Numbered from the stretch's first letter, positions 33,463 to 42,187 are shown. The stretch: 64,000 nucleotides of DNA from Pilimelia columellifera (GCF_039532605.1 NZ_BAAARY010000003.1:186001-250000), one strand, 5' to 3'. Made by a program: numbers and translations. Notes: generated by a model from the sequence alone, not told the origin.

Positions 33463-33974
33463 CAACGACGGACCGTCCGCTCGCGCAGCACGCTGACAGC
33501 CTGTCGCCAGGTGCCGGGGGACAGGACCGATCCGGCCAGCGGGCCGGCGAGCGCGGTGTCGCCGTTGCCGTTGGTCATTGCGGCTCCTCCGTGGTGTCCG
33601 TTGACGAGTCCGTTGAGCGGGTCGTGTCCGTTGAGCCGGGGGAGCTCGTCGCCGCCGATGCGGGCGACCGGGATGACGGTGGTGAGCGGGATCTGTTCCC
33701 GCTGCTCGGCCGGGGCCGTGTCGGCGGTCAACGCCGCCAGGTCGGCCTCGCCGAGCAAGGTCACCTGGTTGTCGGTGACCCCGATGATGAGGGCCTGGTC
33801 GAGAACCTTGACGACGGCGACCGAGGCGGAGCGGCTGAGTTGGGCCCGGGTGAGCACCGTCAGCGCCCCGACGCCACGCGAGCGCAGCGGACGCTTAGCC
33901 ATTTTTGCCATGGCCCACATGAGGCCGAAGACCACGAGCAGCGAGAAGATGACCTGAAAAGTCAGTCCCAGCAC
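33462..33974 (-). CDS. fliO: Flagellar export assembly protein FliO
   Basis: 170 residues. One N-terminal membrane helix (FQVIFSLLVVFGLMWAMA) is followed by the small FliO beta-domain (VLTRAQLSRSASVAVVKV and ALIIGVTDNQVTLLGE). The remaining 70 residues are glycine/asparagine-rich and probably disordered. FliO helps FliP fold and assemble. Its place between fliN and fliP is the standard one, and it overlaps fliP by one codon. Confidence 0.9.
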   Translation of the reverse strand: MLGLTFQVIFSLLVVFGLMWAMAKMAKRPLRSRGVGALTVLTRAQLSRSASVAVVKVLDQALIIGVTDNQVTLLGEADLAALTADTAPAEQREQIPLTTVIPVARIGGDELPRLNGHDPLNGLVNGHHGGAAMTNGNGDTALAGPLAGSVLSPGTWRQAVSVLRERTVRR

Positions 33975-33984
33975 CTAGCCGCCC

Positions 33985-34728
33985 TTACCGCTCGCCGCCG
34001 TTGGGCGCGATGATCTCGGTGACCCGTAGCCCGAAGTTCTCGTCGACGACGACGACCTCGCCGCGGGCGATGAGGCGTCCGTTGACCAGCAGGTCGGCCG
34101 GGCTGCCGGCCGCGCGGTCCAGCTCGACGACGGCGCCGGGGGTGAGCGACAGCAGTTCCCGCACGCTCATCCGGGTGCGGCCCAGCTCGGCCGACACCTC
34201 CATCTCGACGTCGTGGAGCAGGTCCAGGCCGCGTCCGATGACCGGGGCGGGCCGGCTGGGCCCCGCGGTCTCCTCCGCGGCGGCGCCGGGCCAGACGTCC
34301 AGCCGCAGCGCGATCGCGGCCCGGGTCTGGCCGTCCTCGGTGAGCGGGATGATGATGGCGTCGTTCTTCGAGACCAGGCCGGAGAGGGCGACCTCGGGCT
34401 CCATGAGCTGGCCGGGGTCGACGACGACCGGGCCGAACGCGCCCGCGGCGGCCTCCAGTGCCGGGCGCAGCGCGGCGGTCAGGTCCAGTTCGCCGAGCGG
34501 GCTGCTGCTGAGCGCGTCGACGAGGTCCTGACCGGCGACGATGGCGATCTCGCCGCTGACCGTGCCGGTGAACCGGGCGGTGACCGCCTGGCCCGCCGGG
34601 GCCGGCTGCGGGACCTCGGTGGTGGGCTCGCCCTGGACGAGCGGCGCGCTGACGGGCAGGACGGACAGGGCGGCGTCGGCCGCGTCGCGGGCCTGGCCCA
34701 GCCGGGAGTCGAGTGTGGTGGTGGTCAT
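33985..34728 (-). CDS. fliN: Flagellar switch protein FliN (with N-terminal extension)
   Basis: 247 residues. The C-terminal 80 residues are the SpoA/FliN domain (LLHDVEMEVSAELGRTRMSVRELLSLTPGAVVELDR, then VDENFGLRVTEI). The first 150 residues form an extra domain resembling the CheC-like part of Bacillus FliY (GEIAIVAGQDLVDAL), but I see no ExxN phosphatase motif in it. FliN builds the C-ring and binds CheY-P or export cargo. The start overlaps the fliM stop by four bases. Confidence 0.9.
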   Translation of the reverse strand: MTTTTLDSRLGQARDAADAALSVLPVSAPLVQGEPTTEVPQPAPAGQAVTARFTGTVSGEIAIVAGQDLVDALSSSPLGELDLTAALRPALEAAAGAFGPVVVDPGQLMEPEVALSGLVSKNDAIIIPLTEDGQTRAAIALRLDVWPGAAAEETAGPSRPAPVIGRGLDLLHDVEMEVSAELGRTRMSVRELLSLTPGAVVELDRAAGSPADLLVNGRLIARGEVVVVDENFGLRVTEIIAPNGGER

Positions 34729-35672
34729 GCGAGGCTCTCCTTCGGCGGCGGAACGACCAGGCAGGCGAGGCGCGAGCCCTGGTTGCCGGGAACGGCGTGG
34801 GCGAACGTCGTGTCGTTGACGGTGACCGCCAGCGGCACCGAGGCGGGGTGGCTGAGCGGGACCACGTCGCCGACGCTGAGGTTGACGATGTCGTTGGCGC
34901 GCATCGTGATCGGCGTGAACCGGACGGCGACCTCGATCGGGGCGCTGGCCATGCCGAAGGTCAGGTTGCGCCGGGACAGGTCCCGGGCGGCCTGCTCGGC
35001 GGCGCTCAGCTCGCCTTCGGCGTTGTCGGCCTGCAACACCGGCAGGATCGTGGTGAAGGGCAGGCAGATGGTGCTGAGGGTCTCGATCTCACCGATCTTC
35101 ACCTCCAGGGTGGCCACGACCACGGCGTCGCCGGGCGAGAGCGTCCGCAGGAACTGCGGGTTGTACTCGATCGTGGTGACCTTAGGGTTGATCTCCACCA
35201 CCTGCTCGAAGCTGTAGCGCAGCTCGTCGAGCATCTTCTTGAGCAGGTCCTTCATCAGCGGCAACTCGACGTCGGTGAGCTGCCGCTCGGCCTGCTCGCC
35301 GCCCGGCCCGCCCAGCATGTGGTCGATGCTGCCCAGGGCCGTGGTCAGCGGCATCTCCATGAGCATCGAGCCCGGCAGCGGGTCGAGCGAGACCACGGAC
35401 ATGAGGGTCGGGTTCCCGACCTGGCCCAGGTACTCGTCGTATGTCACCTGCTCAATAGAAACCAGACTCAGTTGCGAAACCGCGCGGAGTCTGGTTGTCA
35501 GCAGGGTGCCACAGCTGCGGGCGTATGTCTCGAAGGCGATCTGCAGCATCCGCACGTGCTCGCGGGACAGCTTGATCGGCCTGCGGAAGTCGTACGGCTG
35601 GGGGCCGGCGCTACGCCGTGCCATCCGACCGGGCGCCCGCTCTGGCGAGGTGGTGGACGAAGAATTGGTCAC
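34725..35672 (-). CDS. fliM: Flagellar motor switch protein FliM
   Basis: 315 residues from GTG 35672. The conserved middle domain contains YDFRRPIKLSREHVR, GTLLTTRLR, the GGxG-like MLGGPGGEQ motif and PFTTILP, and the SpoA domain closes the protein. The usual N-terminal CheY-binding peptide (LSQxEIDxL) is not seen in the first 30 residues. A FliA-type -10 box lies only 10 bases before GTG 35672, so the transcript may be almost leaderless; ATG 35624 is the alternative start. It overlaps fliN by four bases. Confidence 0.93.
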   Translation of the reverse strand: MTNSSSTTSPERAPGRMARRSAGPQPYDFRRPIKLSREHVRMLQIAFETYARSCGTLLTTRLRAVSQLSLVSIEQVTYDEYLGQVGNPTLMSVVSLDPLPGSMLMEMPLTTALGSIDHMLGGPGGEQAERQLTDVELPLMKDLLKKMLDELRYSFEQVVEINPKVTTIEYNPQFLRTLSPGDAVVVATLEVKIGEIETLSTICLPFTTILPVLQADNAEGELSAAEQAARDLSRRNLTFGMASAPIEVAVRFTPITMRANDIVNLSVGDVVPLSHPASVPLAVTVNDTTFAHAVPGNQGSRLACLVVPPPKESLA

Positions 35673-35681
35673 GGTGTACCC

Positions 35682-35707
35682 ATCGGCGCACCGCGGGGCA
35701 GCCTGAG
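35682..35707 (-). promoter_or_regulatory. FliA-type promoter before fliM
   Basis: On the - strand CTCA (35707-35704), 16 bases, GCCGAT (35687-35682), nine of ten matching CTCA-N15/17-GCCGAA. It would start transcription of fliM-fliN-fliO-fliP-fliQ-fliR-flhB near 35675. Confidence 0.6.
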
Positions 35708-35721
35708 CGCTGAACCCCGCG

Positions 35722-35739
35722 GCACCCGATTAGCACCTG
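35722..35739 (+). promoter_or_regulatory. TcrA-box-like direct repeat upstream of fliM
   Basis: GCACCCG-ATTA-GCACCTG, 13 of 14 positions matching the recalled TcrA box, written on the + strand, opposite to the gene. It ends 14 bases before the fliM -35 box and lies in the fliL-fliM gap. Confidence 0.45.
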
Positions 35740-35748
35740 TCCGGCTTC

Positions 35749-36180
35749 CTACTGCATGACGAACTCGCGGAAGTAGATGTCATAAACATCGCCTTCGTAC
35801 GCCTTTTTAACGGTTTGAACCAGATCCTTCTTGGCCTTCGCCCGCCCGGCGCCGGTGGACAGGTTCGCCATCTTCAGCTCGCCGAAGTGGGCGATGGTCA
35901 GGTCCAGCGCCTTGCTGCCATCCGGCTCGGTCTCGGCGTCCAGCTTCGTCTGGAGCGCGATCGACACCTTGAGGAAGTGGCCGTCGGCCAGGTTGATGGT
36001 GACCGGGTCCATGACCACGACCGGGCCAGGCTCCGGCGCCACCTCGGCCTCGGCCGACCCGGCGAACAGGAAGAAGTAGGCGCCGCCACCCCCGCCGAGC
36101 AGCAGCACGGCGAGGACGATCATGATCAGCATCTTCTTCGAGGACTTCTTCTCCGGCTCCGCCGGCTTGCTGTCGCTCAT
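35749..36180 (-). CDS. fliL: Flagellar basal body protein FliL
   Basis: 143 residues. A lysine-rich cytoplasmic start (KPAEPEKKSSKK) precedes one membrane helix (MLIMIVLAVLLLGGGGGAYFF). The outer domain carries the family pattern MDPVTINLADGHFLKVSIALQ and ends YFREFVMQ. FliL surrounds the stator and increases torque. It follows motB by 30 bases and precedes fliM with a 76-base gap holding a promoter, so it closes the swrD-motA-motB-fliL unit. Confidence 0.94.
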   Translation of the reverse strand: MSDSKPAEPEKKSSKKMLIMIVLAVLLLGGGGGAYFFLFAGSAEAEVAPEPGPVVVMDPVTINLADGHFLKVSIALQTKLDAETEPDGSKALDLTIAHFGELKMANLSTGAGRAKAKKDLVQTVKKAYEGDVYDIYFREFVMQ

Positions 36181-36210
36181 CTTGGCCTCGTCACTCGGGT
36201 GGTGGTGGGT

Positions 36211-37125
36211 TCAGGACGCGCTGGCGGCAGCCGGCAACAGGGCCCGCTGGTCCGCTGGCAGGGTGGACAGGACGACAACGTCGACCCGGCGGTTCAGGGT
36301 CACCGACCGTGGATCGGACGGCGGAATCAGCGGACGGGTGCCGGCGAAACCGGCCGCCAGCAGCCGGCTCTCGACGATGCCCAGCTGGCTGAGCTGGCGC
36401 ACGACGATCGAGGCACGGGCGGTGGACAGCTCCCACGCGCTCGGGTAGACCCGGGTCGGCACCTTGAGCTGGTTGGTGTGCCCGTCTACCTCGATCTTGT
36501 TCGGCAAGTTCTTGAGCTGCGGGGCGATAGCGCGCAGGATCGTCTGCCCGCCGGGACGCAGGTCGGCCCGGTCACCGGCGAAGACCACCTCGCTGCTGAC
36601 CACGCTGACCACCAGGCCGCGCTCGTCGATGGTGAACCGGACCTGGTTCTCCAGCTTCGCCTTGCGTAGCGCCGCCTTGATCCGCTTCTCGATCTCTCTG
36701 AGGTCCCGGACCTCCTTGGCCGCCGCGTTCGCGTCAGCCAGCGCCTTGCTGCGGGCCGCCGCCGACAGGGCGGCCTTGGCCGCCTCCTCCTCGGCCTTGG
36801 ACTGCTTCTTGACCACCGGGGTGGTGAGACCCGGGTCGCCGCCGGAACGGATCGGCGGGATGACCTGGGCCTGCGCCTGGGTGCCCTGCAACGGCGAAGG
36901 CTGCCCGGACAACGCGGCCGACTGCATACCGAACCCCTGCGCCAGACTGTCGGCCAGCTGGGAGAACTTCTTCTGGTCGACCGAGCTCATCGAGAACAGC
37001 ACCACGAACAGCACGAACAGCAGCGTCAGCATGTCGGCGTAGGAGACCAGCCAACGCTCGTGGTTGGCGTGTTCTTCCTCGTGGCCGCCGCCACGTTTCT
37101 TCTTCTTCCCGGATCCGCTGCTCAT
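36211..37125 (-). CDS. motB: Flagellar stator protein MotB
   Basis: 304 residues. A positively charged start (SGSGKKKKRGGGHEEEH) and a single membrane helix with the proton-carrying Asp in WLVSYADMLTLLFVLFVV are followed by a plug/coiled segment (AEEEAAKAALSAAARSKA) and an OmpA-like peptidoglycan-binding domain (EVDGHTNQLKVP, WELSTARASIVVRQL, RRVDVVVLS). MotA and MotB form the stator. ATG 37125 is four bases after the motA stop. Asp in the helix with Ser-Tyr before it suggests proton rather than sodium use, but this is an inference. Confidence 0.95.
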   Translation of the reverse strand: MSSGSGKKKKRGGGHEEEHANHERWLVSYADMLTLLFVLFVVLFSMSSVDQKKFSQLADSLAQGFGMQSAALSGQPSPLQGTQAQAQVIPPIRSGGDPGLTTPVVKKQSKAEEEAAKAALSAAARSKALADANAAAKEVRDLREIEKRIKAALRKAKLENQVRFTIDERGLVVSVVSSEVVFAGDRADLRPGGQTILRAIAPQLKNLPNKIEVDGHTNQLKVPTRVYPSAWELSTARASIVVRQLSQLGIVESRLLAAGFAGTRPLIPPSDPRSVTLNRRVDVVVLSTLPADQRALLPAAASAS

Positions 37126-37129
37126 GGCG

Positions 37130-37906
37130 TCACGCCGCCTTCTTCTCGACGGCCGGCTCACTTCCCGGCGGGAGCAGGCTGCGCAGCTTCTGCGCGACCA
37201 GACGCGGGTTGGAGCCGGACTGGATCGCCAGCACGCCCTCGACGACCATCTCCATCTGGTCGCACTCGACCTCGGAGAGCCGCTTCAGCCGGGCCGCCAA
37301 CGGCAGGAAGATCAGGTTCGAGGACATGACGCCCCAGAGCGTGGCCACGAAGGCCGCCGCGATGGCGTGGCCGAGGGTCTCCGGTTTGTCGAGGTTCTCC
37401 AACACGTGGACCAGACCCATGACGGTGCCGACGATGCCGATCGTGGGGGCGTAGCCACCCATCGCCTCGAACATCTTGGCCGCCTGCTTGTCGACCTTGC
37501 GTTTGGCGTCGATCTCCGAGTGCAGGATGTCGCCGAGCTCCTCGGGGTCGGTGCCGTCGATGGCCATCTCCAGCCCGCGGCGCAGGAAGGGGTGCTCGAC
37601 CTGCTTGGCCGCGTCCTCCAGCGCCAGCAGACCCTCACGCCGGGCCCGCTCGGCTAGCTTCACCACCGAGTCGACCACTGCGGCGGGCGGCGGGATCTTG
37701 GGCAGGAACGCCTGCTTGAGCGCCGCGCCGAGGCCCATGGTGTCCTTGAGCACGCCGCCGGCCATGGTCGCCATGATCGAGCCGCCGAAGACCAGCAGCA
37801 TGGCGGGGAACAGGATGATCGAGGCGGCGGTGCCGCCCTCCAACGCCTGCACCACGAAGACGATGACGAGCGCGGCGATGATGCCGATAAGGCTGGCCGG
37901 ATCCAT
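37130..37906 (-). CDS. motA: Flagellar stator protein MotA
   Basis: 258 residues, four membrane helices: IGIIAALVIVFVVQALEGG, FPAMLLVFGGSIMATM, GGYAPTIGIVGTVMGLV and GHAIAAAFVATLWGVMSSNL. The large cytoplasmic loop between helices 2 and 3 carries the Arg/Glu residues that touch FliG (LAERARREGLLALED). With MotB it conducts ions and turns the rotor. The start overlaps the swrD stop (ATGA). Confidence 0.96.
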   Translation of the reverse strand: MDPASLIGIIAALVIVFVVQALEGGTAASIILFPAMLLVFGGSIMATMAGGVLKDTMGLGAALKQAFLPKIPPPAAVVDSVVKLAERARREGLLALEDAAKQVEHPFLRRGLEMAIDGTDPEELGDILHSEIDAKRKVDKQAAKMFEAMGGYAPTIGIVGTVMGLVHVLENLDKPETLGHAIAAAFVATLWGVMSSNLIFLPLAARLKRLSEVECDQMEMVVEGVLAIQSGSNPRLVAQKLRSLLPPGSEPAVEKKAA

Positions 37907-38184
37907 CAGCGATCCCTCCGATGCAAAGGAACGACCTTGGCTGACGACATAGCGTCGTCGTGCCCGGCCTGGTCGACGTCTTGGCTCTCCATCCGCTGCG
38001 CTGACGCGATCAGCGACGCGCGGTACTCTCGGACCAGCGCGATGAACTCAGGGACCGACTCAGCGATCACGTACTTGGTGCCGTCCACGAGGGTGATCAC
38101 CGTGTCCGGGGTGCAATCGGCGCGCTCGACCAGATCCGGGTTCAGGGCGAACTCCGGTCCGTTGAGGCGCGTTACGAGTATCAC
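37906..38184 (-). CDS. swrD: Swarming motility protein SwrD (FlbD family)
   Basis: 92 residues from GTG 38184. The first 60 residues are the whole FlbD/SwrD domain: ILVTRLNGPEFALNPDLVE, then TVITLVDGTKYVIAES. In Bacillus, SwrD raises motor power, and the gene lies before motA or fliL, as here. The longer frame from 38277 would put 31 arginine-rich residues before the invariant start, so it is rejected. The last 30 residues are polar. Confidence 0.88.
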   Translation of the reverse strand: MILVTRLNGPEFALNPDLVERADCTPDTVITLVDGTKYVIAESVPEFIALVREYRASLIASAQRMESQDVDQAGHDDAMSSAKVVPLHRRDR

Positions 38185-38219
38185 GGCAGCATCCGTCCCT
38201 GGGTGGTTACGTACGGCGG

Positions 38220-38243
38220 CACGGCCGCGGTCTCGCGGCCGTG
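38220..38243. other. Perfect hairpin in the gap between swrD and the ABC fusion gene
   Basis: 10-bp inverted repeat (CACGGCCGCG / CGCGGCCGTG) with a 4-base loop, in the divergent gap of 171 bases. It may be a leader hairpin for swrD or a regulator site; no promoter motif could be placed next to it. Confidence 0.4.
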
Positions 38244-38355
38244 TCAGTCCCGGGCCTTCCGTGGCCCGTTGAATCACCTATCGACACCTCCCCAGCCCTG
38301 TTAAGAAGTACGGCGTGGCGCGGCTCCCCACGGCGCGCCGAGCCCGGGCCGTAGC

Positions 38356-41244
38356 GTGAACGTCATGGGACATCGACTCGACCCCCGTCAGCGCGCCCGA
38401 GCCGGGATCGCCTGGGCCAGGCGGCGCTTGCCGGCCACCCGCGGCGGGCGGTTGGTGGCCGGCGGCGCCGCTGTCGCCCTGGTGGCCGCGCTCGGCTGGG
38501 CCGTCTGGCCGACGCCCGCCCCGTACACGGCCACCGAGGCGGTGGTGACCGTGCGTTCTGGCCCGGACGGCGCCGAACCGGTCGCGCTGGACACCACCTT
38601 CTACCTGCCAGCCGGGGCATCGACCGGCGCGCCGGCGCCGGCGGTGCTTTTGGCGCATGGCTTCGGCGGGTCCAAGCGCAGCGTCGCCGCCGACGCCGAG
38701 GAGCTGGCCACCCAGGGGTACGCGGTGCTGGCCTGGACCGCACGCGGCTTCGGCCGCAGCGGCGGCCAGATCCAGCTCAACGACCCCGACTACGAGGTCC
38801 GGGACGCCCAGCGGCTGCTCGACTGGCTCGCCGCCCAGCCCCAGGTGCGCCGGGATGCCGCCGGCGACCCCCGGGTCGGCGTCGTGGGCGGCTCCTACGG
38901 CGGCGCGTTGGCGCTCTCGCTCGCCGGCCTCGACCGCCGGGTCGACGCGGTCGTACCGATGATCACCTGGAACGATCTGGCCCGCGCCTTCCTGCCCCAG
39001 TCCGCCGCCGGCGGACCGGCGCAGGGCGTGTTCAAGAAGGCATGGGCCGCCTCGTTCTTCGGCCGAGGATCGGAGACGGTCGGCCCCGTCGGCGACGGCG
39101 CCGGCCCGGACGCCGCGAGCGGCGCCGACGTCCCGGACGCCGCCGCGGGCCTCCCGGAGCCGGCGGGCCGGCGCGCGGACCCGGCCTGCGGCCGATTCGC
39201 CCCCGCCCTGTGCGCCATCTACCAGCGGCTGGCGGTAACCGGACGGGCCGACGCCGAGGCGCTCGCCAGGCTCCGCCGGGCCAGCCCAGCGCCGCTGCTG
39301 GGCCGGATCAACGCCCCGGTCCTGTTGGTGCAGGGCGCCGGCGACACGCTGTTCCCGCTGGCCGAAGCTGACGCCAACTTCCGCGCCATCCACGCCGACG
39401 GCACCCCGGTCCGGGTGGCCTGGCACACCGGCGGCCACGACGCCGGGCCCGGCCCCACCAGCGACACCGACCGGATCAAAGCGCTCACCGGGCAGTGGCT
39501 CGGCCACTACGTCAAACGGGAGCTGGCCGCCCCGCCGGCGAGCTTCACCTGGTCCCGGGTCGCCGGTTTCGCCATCGGCGAGCGGGGGCTGGTCGCCACC
39601 GGCTACCACGTCGACGACTACCCCGGTCTGACCGGTCAGGGCGCGGCGGCGCTCGCCGTCGCCGGCCCCCCACGGCCGGTGGCGAACCCGCCGGCCGGGT
39701 TGCCGGCCGGGATCTCCTCGCTGCCCGGGCTCGGCGCCGTGGCCGCGCTGTCGGGGGTCGGCGACGCTGTCACCGCCGACATCGCCGGCCAGCACGCGAC
39801 GTTCGACTCCGAGCCGCTGACCGAGCCGATCGACGCCGTCGGCGCGCCCCGGGTCACCATCCGGGCCGCCTCGCCGACCGGGGAGGCGGTGCTGTTCGTC
39901 AAGATCCACGACGTCGATCCGTCCGGCCGGGCCAGCCTGCCCGGCGGGCAGGTCGCCCCGGTGCGGCTCACCGGGCTGCCCACCAACATCGGCGCGGCCC
40001 GGCCCGTCGAGGTGACCCTGCCCGCGATCGTGCACCGGTTCGAGGCCGGACACCACGCCCGGATCACCATCGCCACCACCGACCAGGCGTACGCCGTCCC
40101 GGTTGAGCCGGTGACCTACACCGTCGGGATCGGGGCGGCCGACTCGGCGGCGCTGACCCTGCCCACCCTCGTCGGCGAGCCGATCGCCACCGGCGCCCAG
40201 ATCTGGCTGTACGTGCTGGTCGGCCTGCTGGTCGCCGTCGCCATCGGGGTGCTGGTCGTGGTGCTGCTGCTGGGGGCCCGACGCCGCCGGGTCGCGGTCA
40301 CCGTCGAGGCGCCGTTCGAGCAGACGCCGCTGGTGGTCCGCGGGCTACGTAAGGAGTACCCGGGCGGGTTCGTGGCGGTCGAGGGCGTCGACTTCACCGT
40401 CGAGCGCGGACAGGTCGTCGGGCTGCTCGGGCCGAACGGCGCCGGCAAAACCACCACGCTGCGGGTCCTCATGGGCCTCACCCGCGCCACCGCCGGGGAC
40501 GCCCTGGTCTTCGGACACCGCCTCGGGCCCGGCGCCCCGGTGCTGTCGCGGGTGGGCGCGCTCGTCGAGGGCCCCGGCTTCCTGCCCCACCTGTCCGGGG
40601 TGGACAACCTGTCCGCCTACTGGCATGCCACCGGACGCCCCGACGACGCCGCCTTCTTCGAGGAGGCGCTCGACATCGCCGGCCTCGGCGACTCGGTCCA
40701 CCGGAAAGTCGGCACGTACAGCCACGGCATGAAACAGCGCCTGGCCATCGCCCAGGCCATGCTCGGCCTGCCTGACCTGCTGGTGCTCGACGAGCCCACC
40801 GACGGGCTCGACCCGCCGCAGATCGCCGCGATGCGTAAGGTGCTGCGCCGCTACGCCACCGACGGCCGGGCGGTGCTGGTCTCCAGCCATCTGCTCGCCG
40901 AGGTCGAGCAGACCTGTAGCCATGTCATCGTGGTGCACAAGGGCGCGGTGGTGGCCAGCGGACCGGTCGACGACATCGTCGGTGACTCGCCCACCACCTA
41001 CTTCACCGTTGGGGACACCGCGGCGGCGATGGCGATGTTCGACAAGATGGCCGGCGTCGTGTCGGTGGCCATCGACGACACCGACAACCTTGTCGTGGAC
41101 CTCGGGACCGTGCCGCGTGGGGCGGCGGTCGCCGCGCTCGTGCGCGCCGGCGTGCGGGTCGAGCGGGTGGTGCCGCGGCGGCGGCTCGAAGACGCCTTCC
41201 TCGCCCTCGTGGGCGAGCAGACCCGGGGGAGTGGAGACCGTTGA
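38356..41244 (+). CDS. Fusion of alpha/beta hydrolase and ABC-transporter ATPase
   Basis: 962 residues. An N-terminal membrane helix (GRLVAGGAAVALVAALGWAVW) precedes an alpha/beta hydrolase of the CocE/X-Pro peptidase kind with nucleophile in VVGGSYGGALAL, Asp in VQGAGDTLF and His in GGHDAGP. A beta-domain follows to about 620, then a second membrane helix (WLYVLVGLLVAVAIGVLVV). From about residue 655 there is a complete ABC ATPase: LLGPNGAGKTTT, signature YSHGMKQRLAI, Walker B LLVLDEPTDGLDP. The hydrolase therefore lies outside the membrane and the ATPase inside. With the permease at 41241 it forms one exporter-like system of unknown substrate. GTG 38356 or ATG 38365 may be the start. Confidence 0.85.
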   Translation: MNVMGHRLDPRQRARAGIAWARRRLPATRGGRLVAGGAAVALVAALGWAVWPTPAPYTATEAVVTVRSGPDGAEPVALDTTFYLPAGASTGAPAPAVLLAHGFGGSKRSVAADAEELATQGYAVLAWTARGFGRSGGQIQLNDPDYEVRDAQRLLDWLAAQPQVRRDAAGDPRVGVVGGSYGGALALSLAGLDRRVDAVVPMITWNDLARAFLPQSAAGGPAQGVFKKAWAASFFGRGSETVGPVGDGAGPDAASGADVPDAAAGLPEPAGRRADPACGRFAPALCAIYQRLAVTGRADAEALARLRRASPAPLLGRINAPVLLVQGAGDTLFPLAEADANFRAIHADGTPVRVAWHTGGHDAGPGPTSDTDRIKALTGQWLGHYVKRELAAPPASFTWSRVAGFAIGERGLVATGYHVDDYPGLTGQGAAALAVAGPPRPVANPPAGLPAGISSLPGLGAVAALSGVGDAVTADIAGQHATFDSEPLTEPIDAVGAPRVTIRAASPTGEAVLFVKIHDVDPSGRASLPGGQVAPVRLTGLPTNIGAARPVEVTLPAIVHRFEAGHHARITIATTDQAYAVPVEPVTYTVGIGAADSAALTLPTLVGEPIATGAQIWLYVLVGLLVAVAIGVLVVVLLLGARRRRVAVTVEAPFEQTPLVVRGLRKEYPGGFVAVEGVDFTVERGQVVGLLGPNGAGKTTTLRVLMGLTRATAGDALVFGHRLGPGAPVLSRVGALVEGPGFLPHLSGVDNLSAYWHATGRPDDAAFFEEALDIAGLGDSVHRKVGTYSHGMKQRLAIAQAMLGLPDLLVLDEPTDGLDPPQIAAMRKVLRRYATDGRAVLVSSHLLAEVEQTCSHVIVVHKGAVVASGPVDDIVGDSPTTYFTVGDTAAAMAMFDKMAGVVSVAIDDTDNLVVDLGTVPRGAAVAALVRAGVRVERVVPRRRLEDAFLALVGEQTRGSGDR

Positions 41245-42122
41245 GCGACTCGACGATGGTCAGGGACATCGGGGCGGCGGTCGGTTACCGACCCGAGCAC
41301 ACCCTGCCGCTGCGCGCGGAGTGGGGCCGGCAGGCCGCCCGGCGCCGGACCCAGCTGGCGCTGGGGGCGATGGTGCTGCTGCCGTTGATCGTCCTGGCGG
41401 CGTTCCAGTTCGGCAACGATGATGACGGGGACGGCGGCCGTCGGAGCGAGTTCTCCAGCCTCGCCGATCTGGCGACCGCCGGCGGGGTGAACTTCGCCGT
41501 CTTCACCGTCCTGGTGTCCTCGACGTTCCTGCTGGTGGTCGTCGTGGCGCTGTTCTTCGGCGATCCGATCGCCAGCGAGGCGAGCTGGGGAAGCCTGCGG
41601 TACCTGCTGGCGGCCCCGGTGCCCCGGTCGCGGCTGCTGCTGGCCAAGGTCCTGGTCGCGCTCGGGTACACGGTGCTCGCGATGGTGCTGCTGGTCGGCA
41701 CGGCCCTGCTGATCGGGACGCTCAGATACGGCTGGGAGCCGCTGGCCTCGACGGTGGCCGCCGACATCAGCGCCGGGGAGGGCCTGTTGCGGCTGCTCGG
41801 CATCGTCAGCTACCTGCTGGTGACGTTGTCGGTGGTGGCGGCCCTGGCCGTGCTGTTGTCGGTCTCCACCGACGCCCCGCTCGGGGCGGTCGGTGGCGCG
41901 GTGGTCCTGGTGATCGTCTCCAGCATCCTGGACCAGATCGAGGCGCTCGGCGGTCTGCGGGACCTGCTGCCCACCCACTACAACAGCGCCTGGCTGGGTC
42001 TGTTGTCGACGCCGGCCCAGACCGACGACATCGTCAAGGGCGCGGTGTCGGCGATCGTCTACGTGACGGTGTTCCTGTCGGCGGCGTGGTGGCGGTTCCT
42101 GCGCAAGGACGTCGTCAGCTGA
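41241..42122 (+). CDS. ABC transporter permease
   Basis: 293 residues with six hydrophobic segments (QLALGAMVLLPLIVLAAFQF; VLVSSTFLLVVVVALFFG; LLLAKVLVALGYTVLAMVL; and three more to VYVTVFLSAAWW). The motif DPIASEASWGSLRYLLAAPVPRSRLLLAK is typical of ABC-2-type permeases of the bacitracin/daunorubicin export class. The TTG start overlaps the stop of the ATPase fusion (TTGA), with GGAG four bases upstream, so the two proteins are made together. Strong tandem hairpins follow. Confidence 0.85.
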   Translation: MSDSTMVRDIGAAVGYRPEHTLPLRAEWGRQAARRRTQLALGAMVLLPLIVLAAFQFGNDDDGDGGRRSEFSSLADLATAGGVNFAVFTVLVSSTFLLVVVVALFFGDPIASEASWGSLRYLLAAPVPRSRLLLAKVLVALGYTVLAMVLLVGTALLIGTLRYGWEPLASTVAADISAGEGLLRLLGIVSYLLVTLSVVAALAVLLSVSTDAPLGAVGGAVVLVIVSSILDQIEALGGLRDLLPTHYNSAWLGLLSTPAQTDDIVKGAVSAIVYVTVFLSAAWWRFLRKDVVS

Positions 42123-42142
42123 GCTGGCCGACTCCGGGAAGG

Positions 42143-42187
42143 GCCGAGGGGCCGGGCGCGTGTCGGATGCGCGCCCGGCCCCTCGGC
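42143..42187. terminator. Strong bidirectional terminator
   Basis: Perfect 18-bp stem with a 9-base loop (42143-42160 pairing with 42170-42187). A second 9-bp hairpin (GCGGTCAAC / GTTGACCGC) follows at 42191-42222. They separate the ABC permease from the converging exported protein. Confidence 0.75.
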
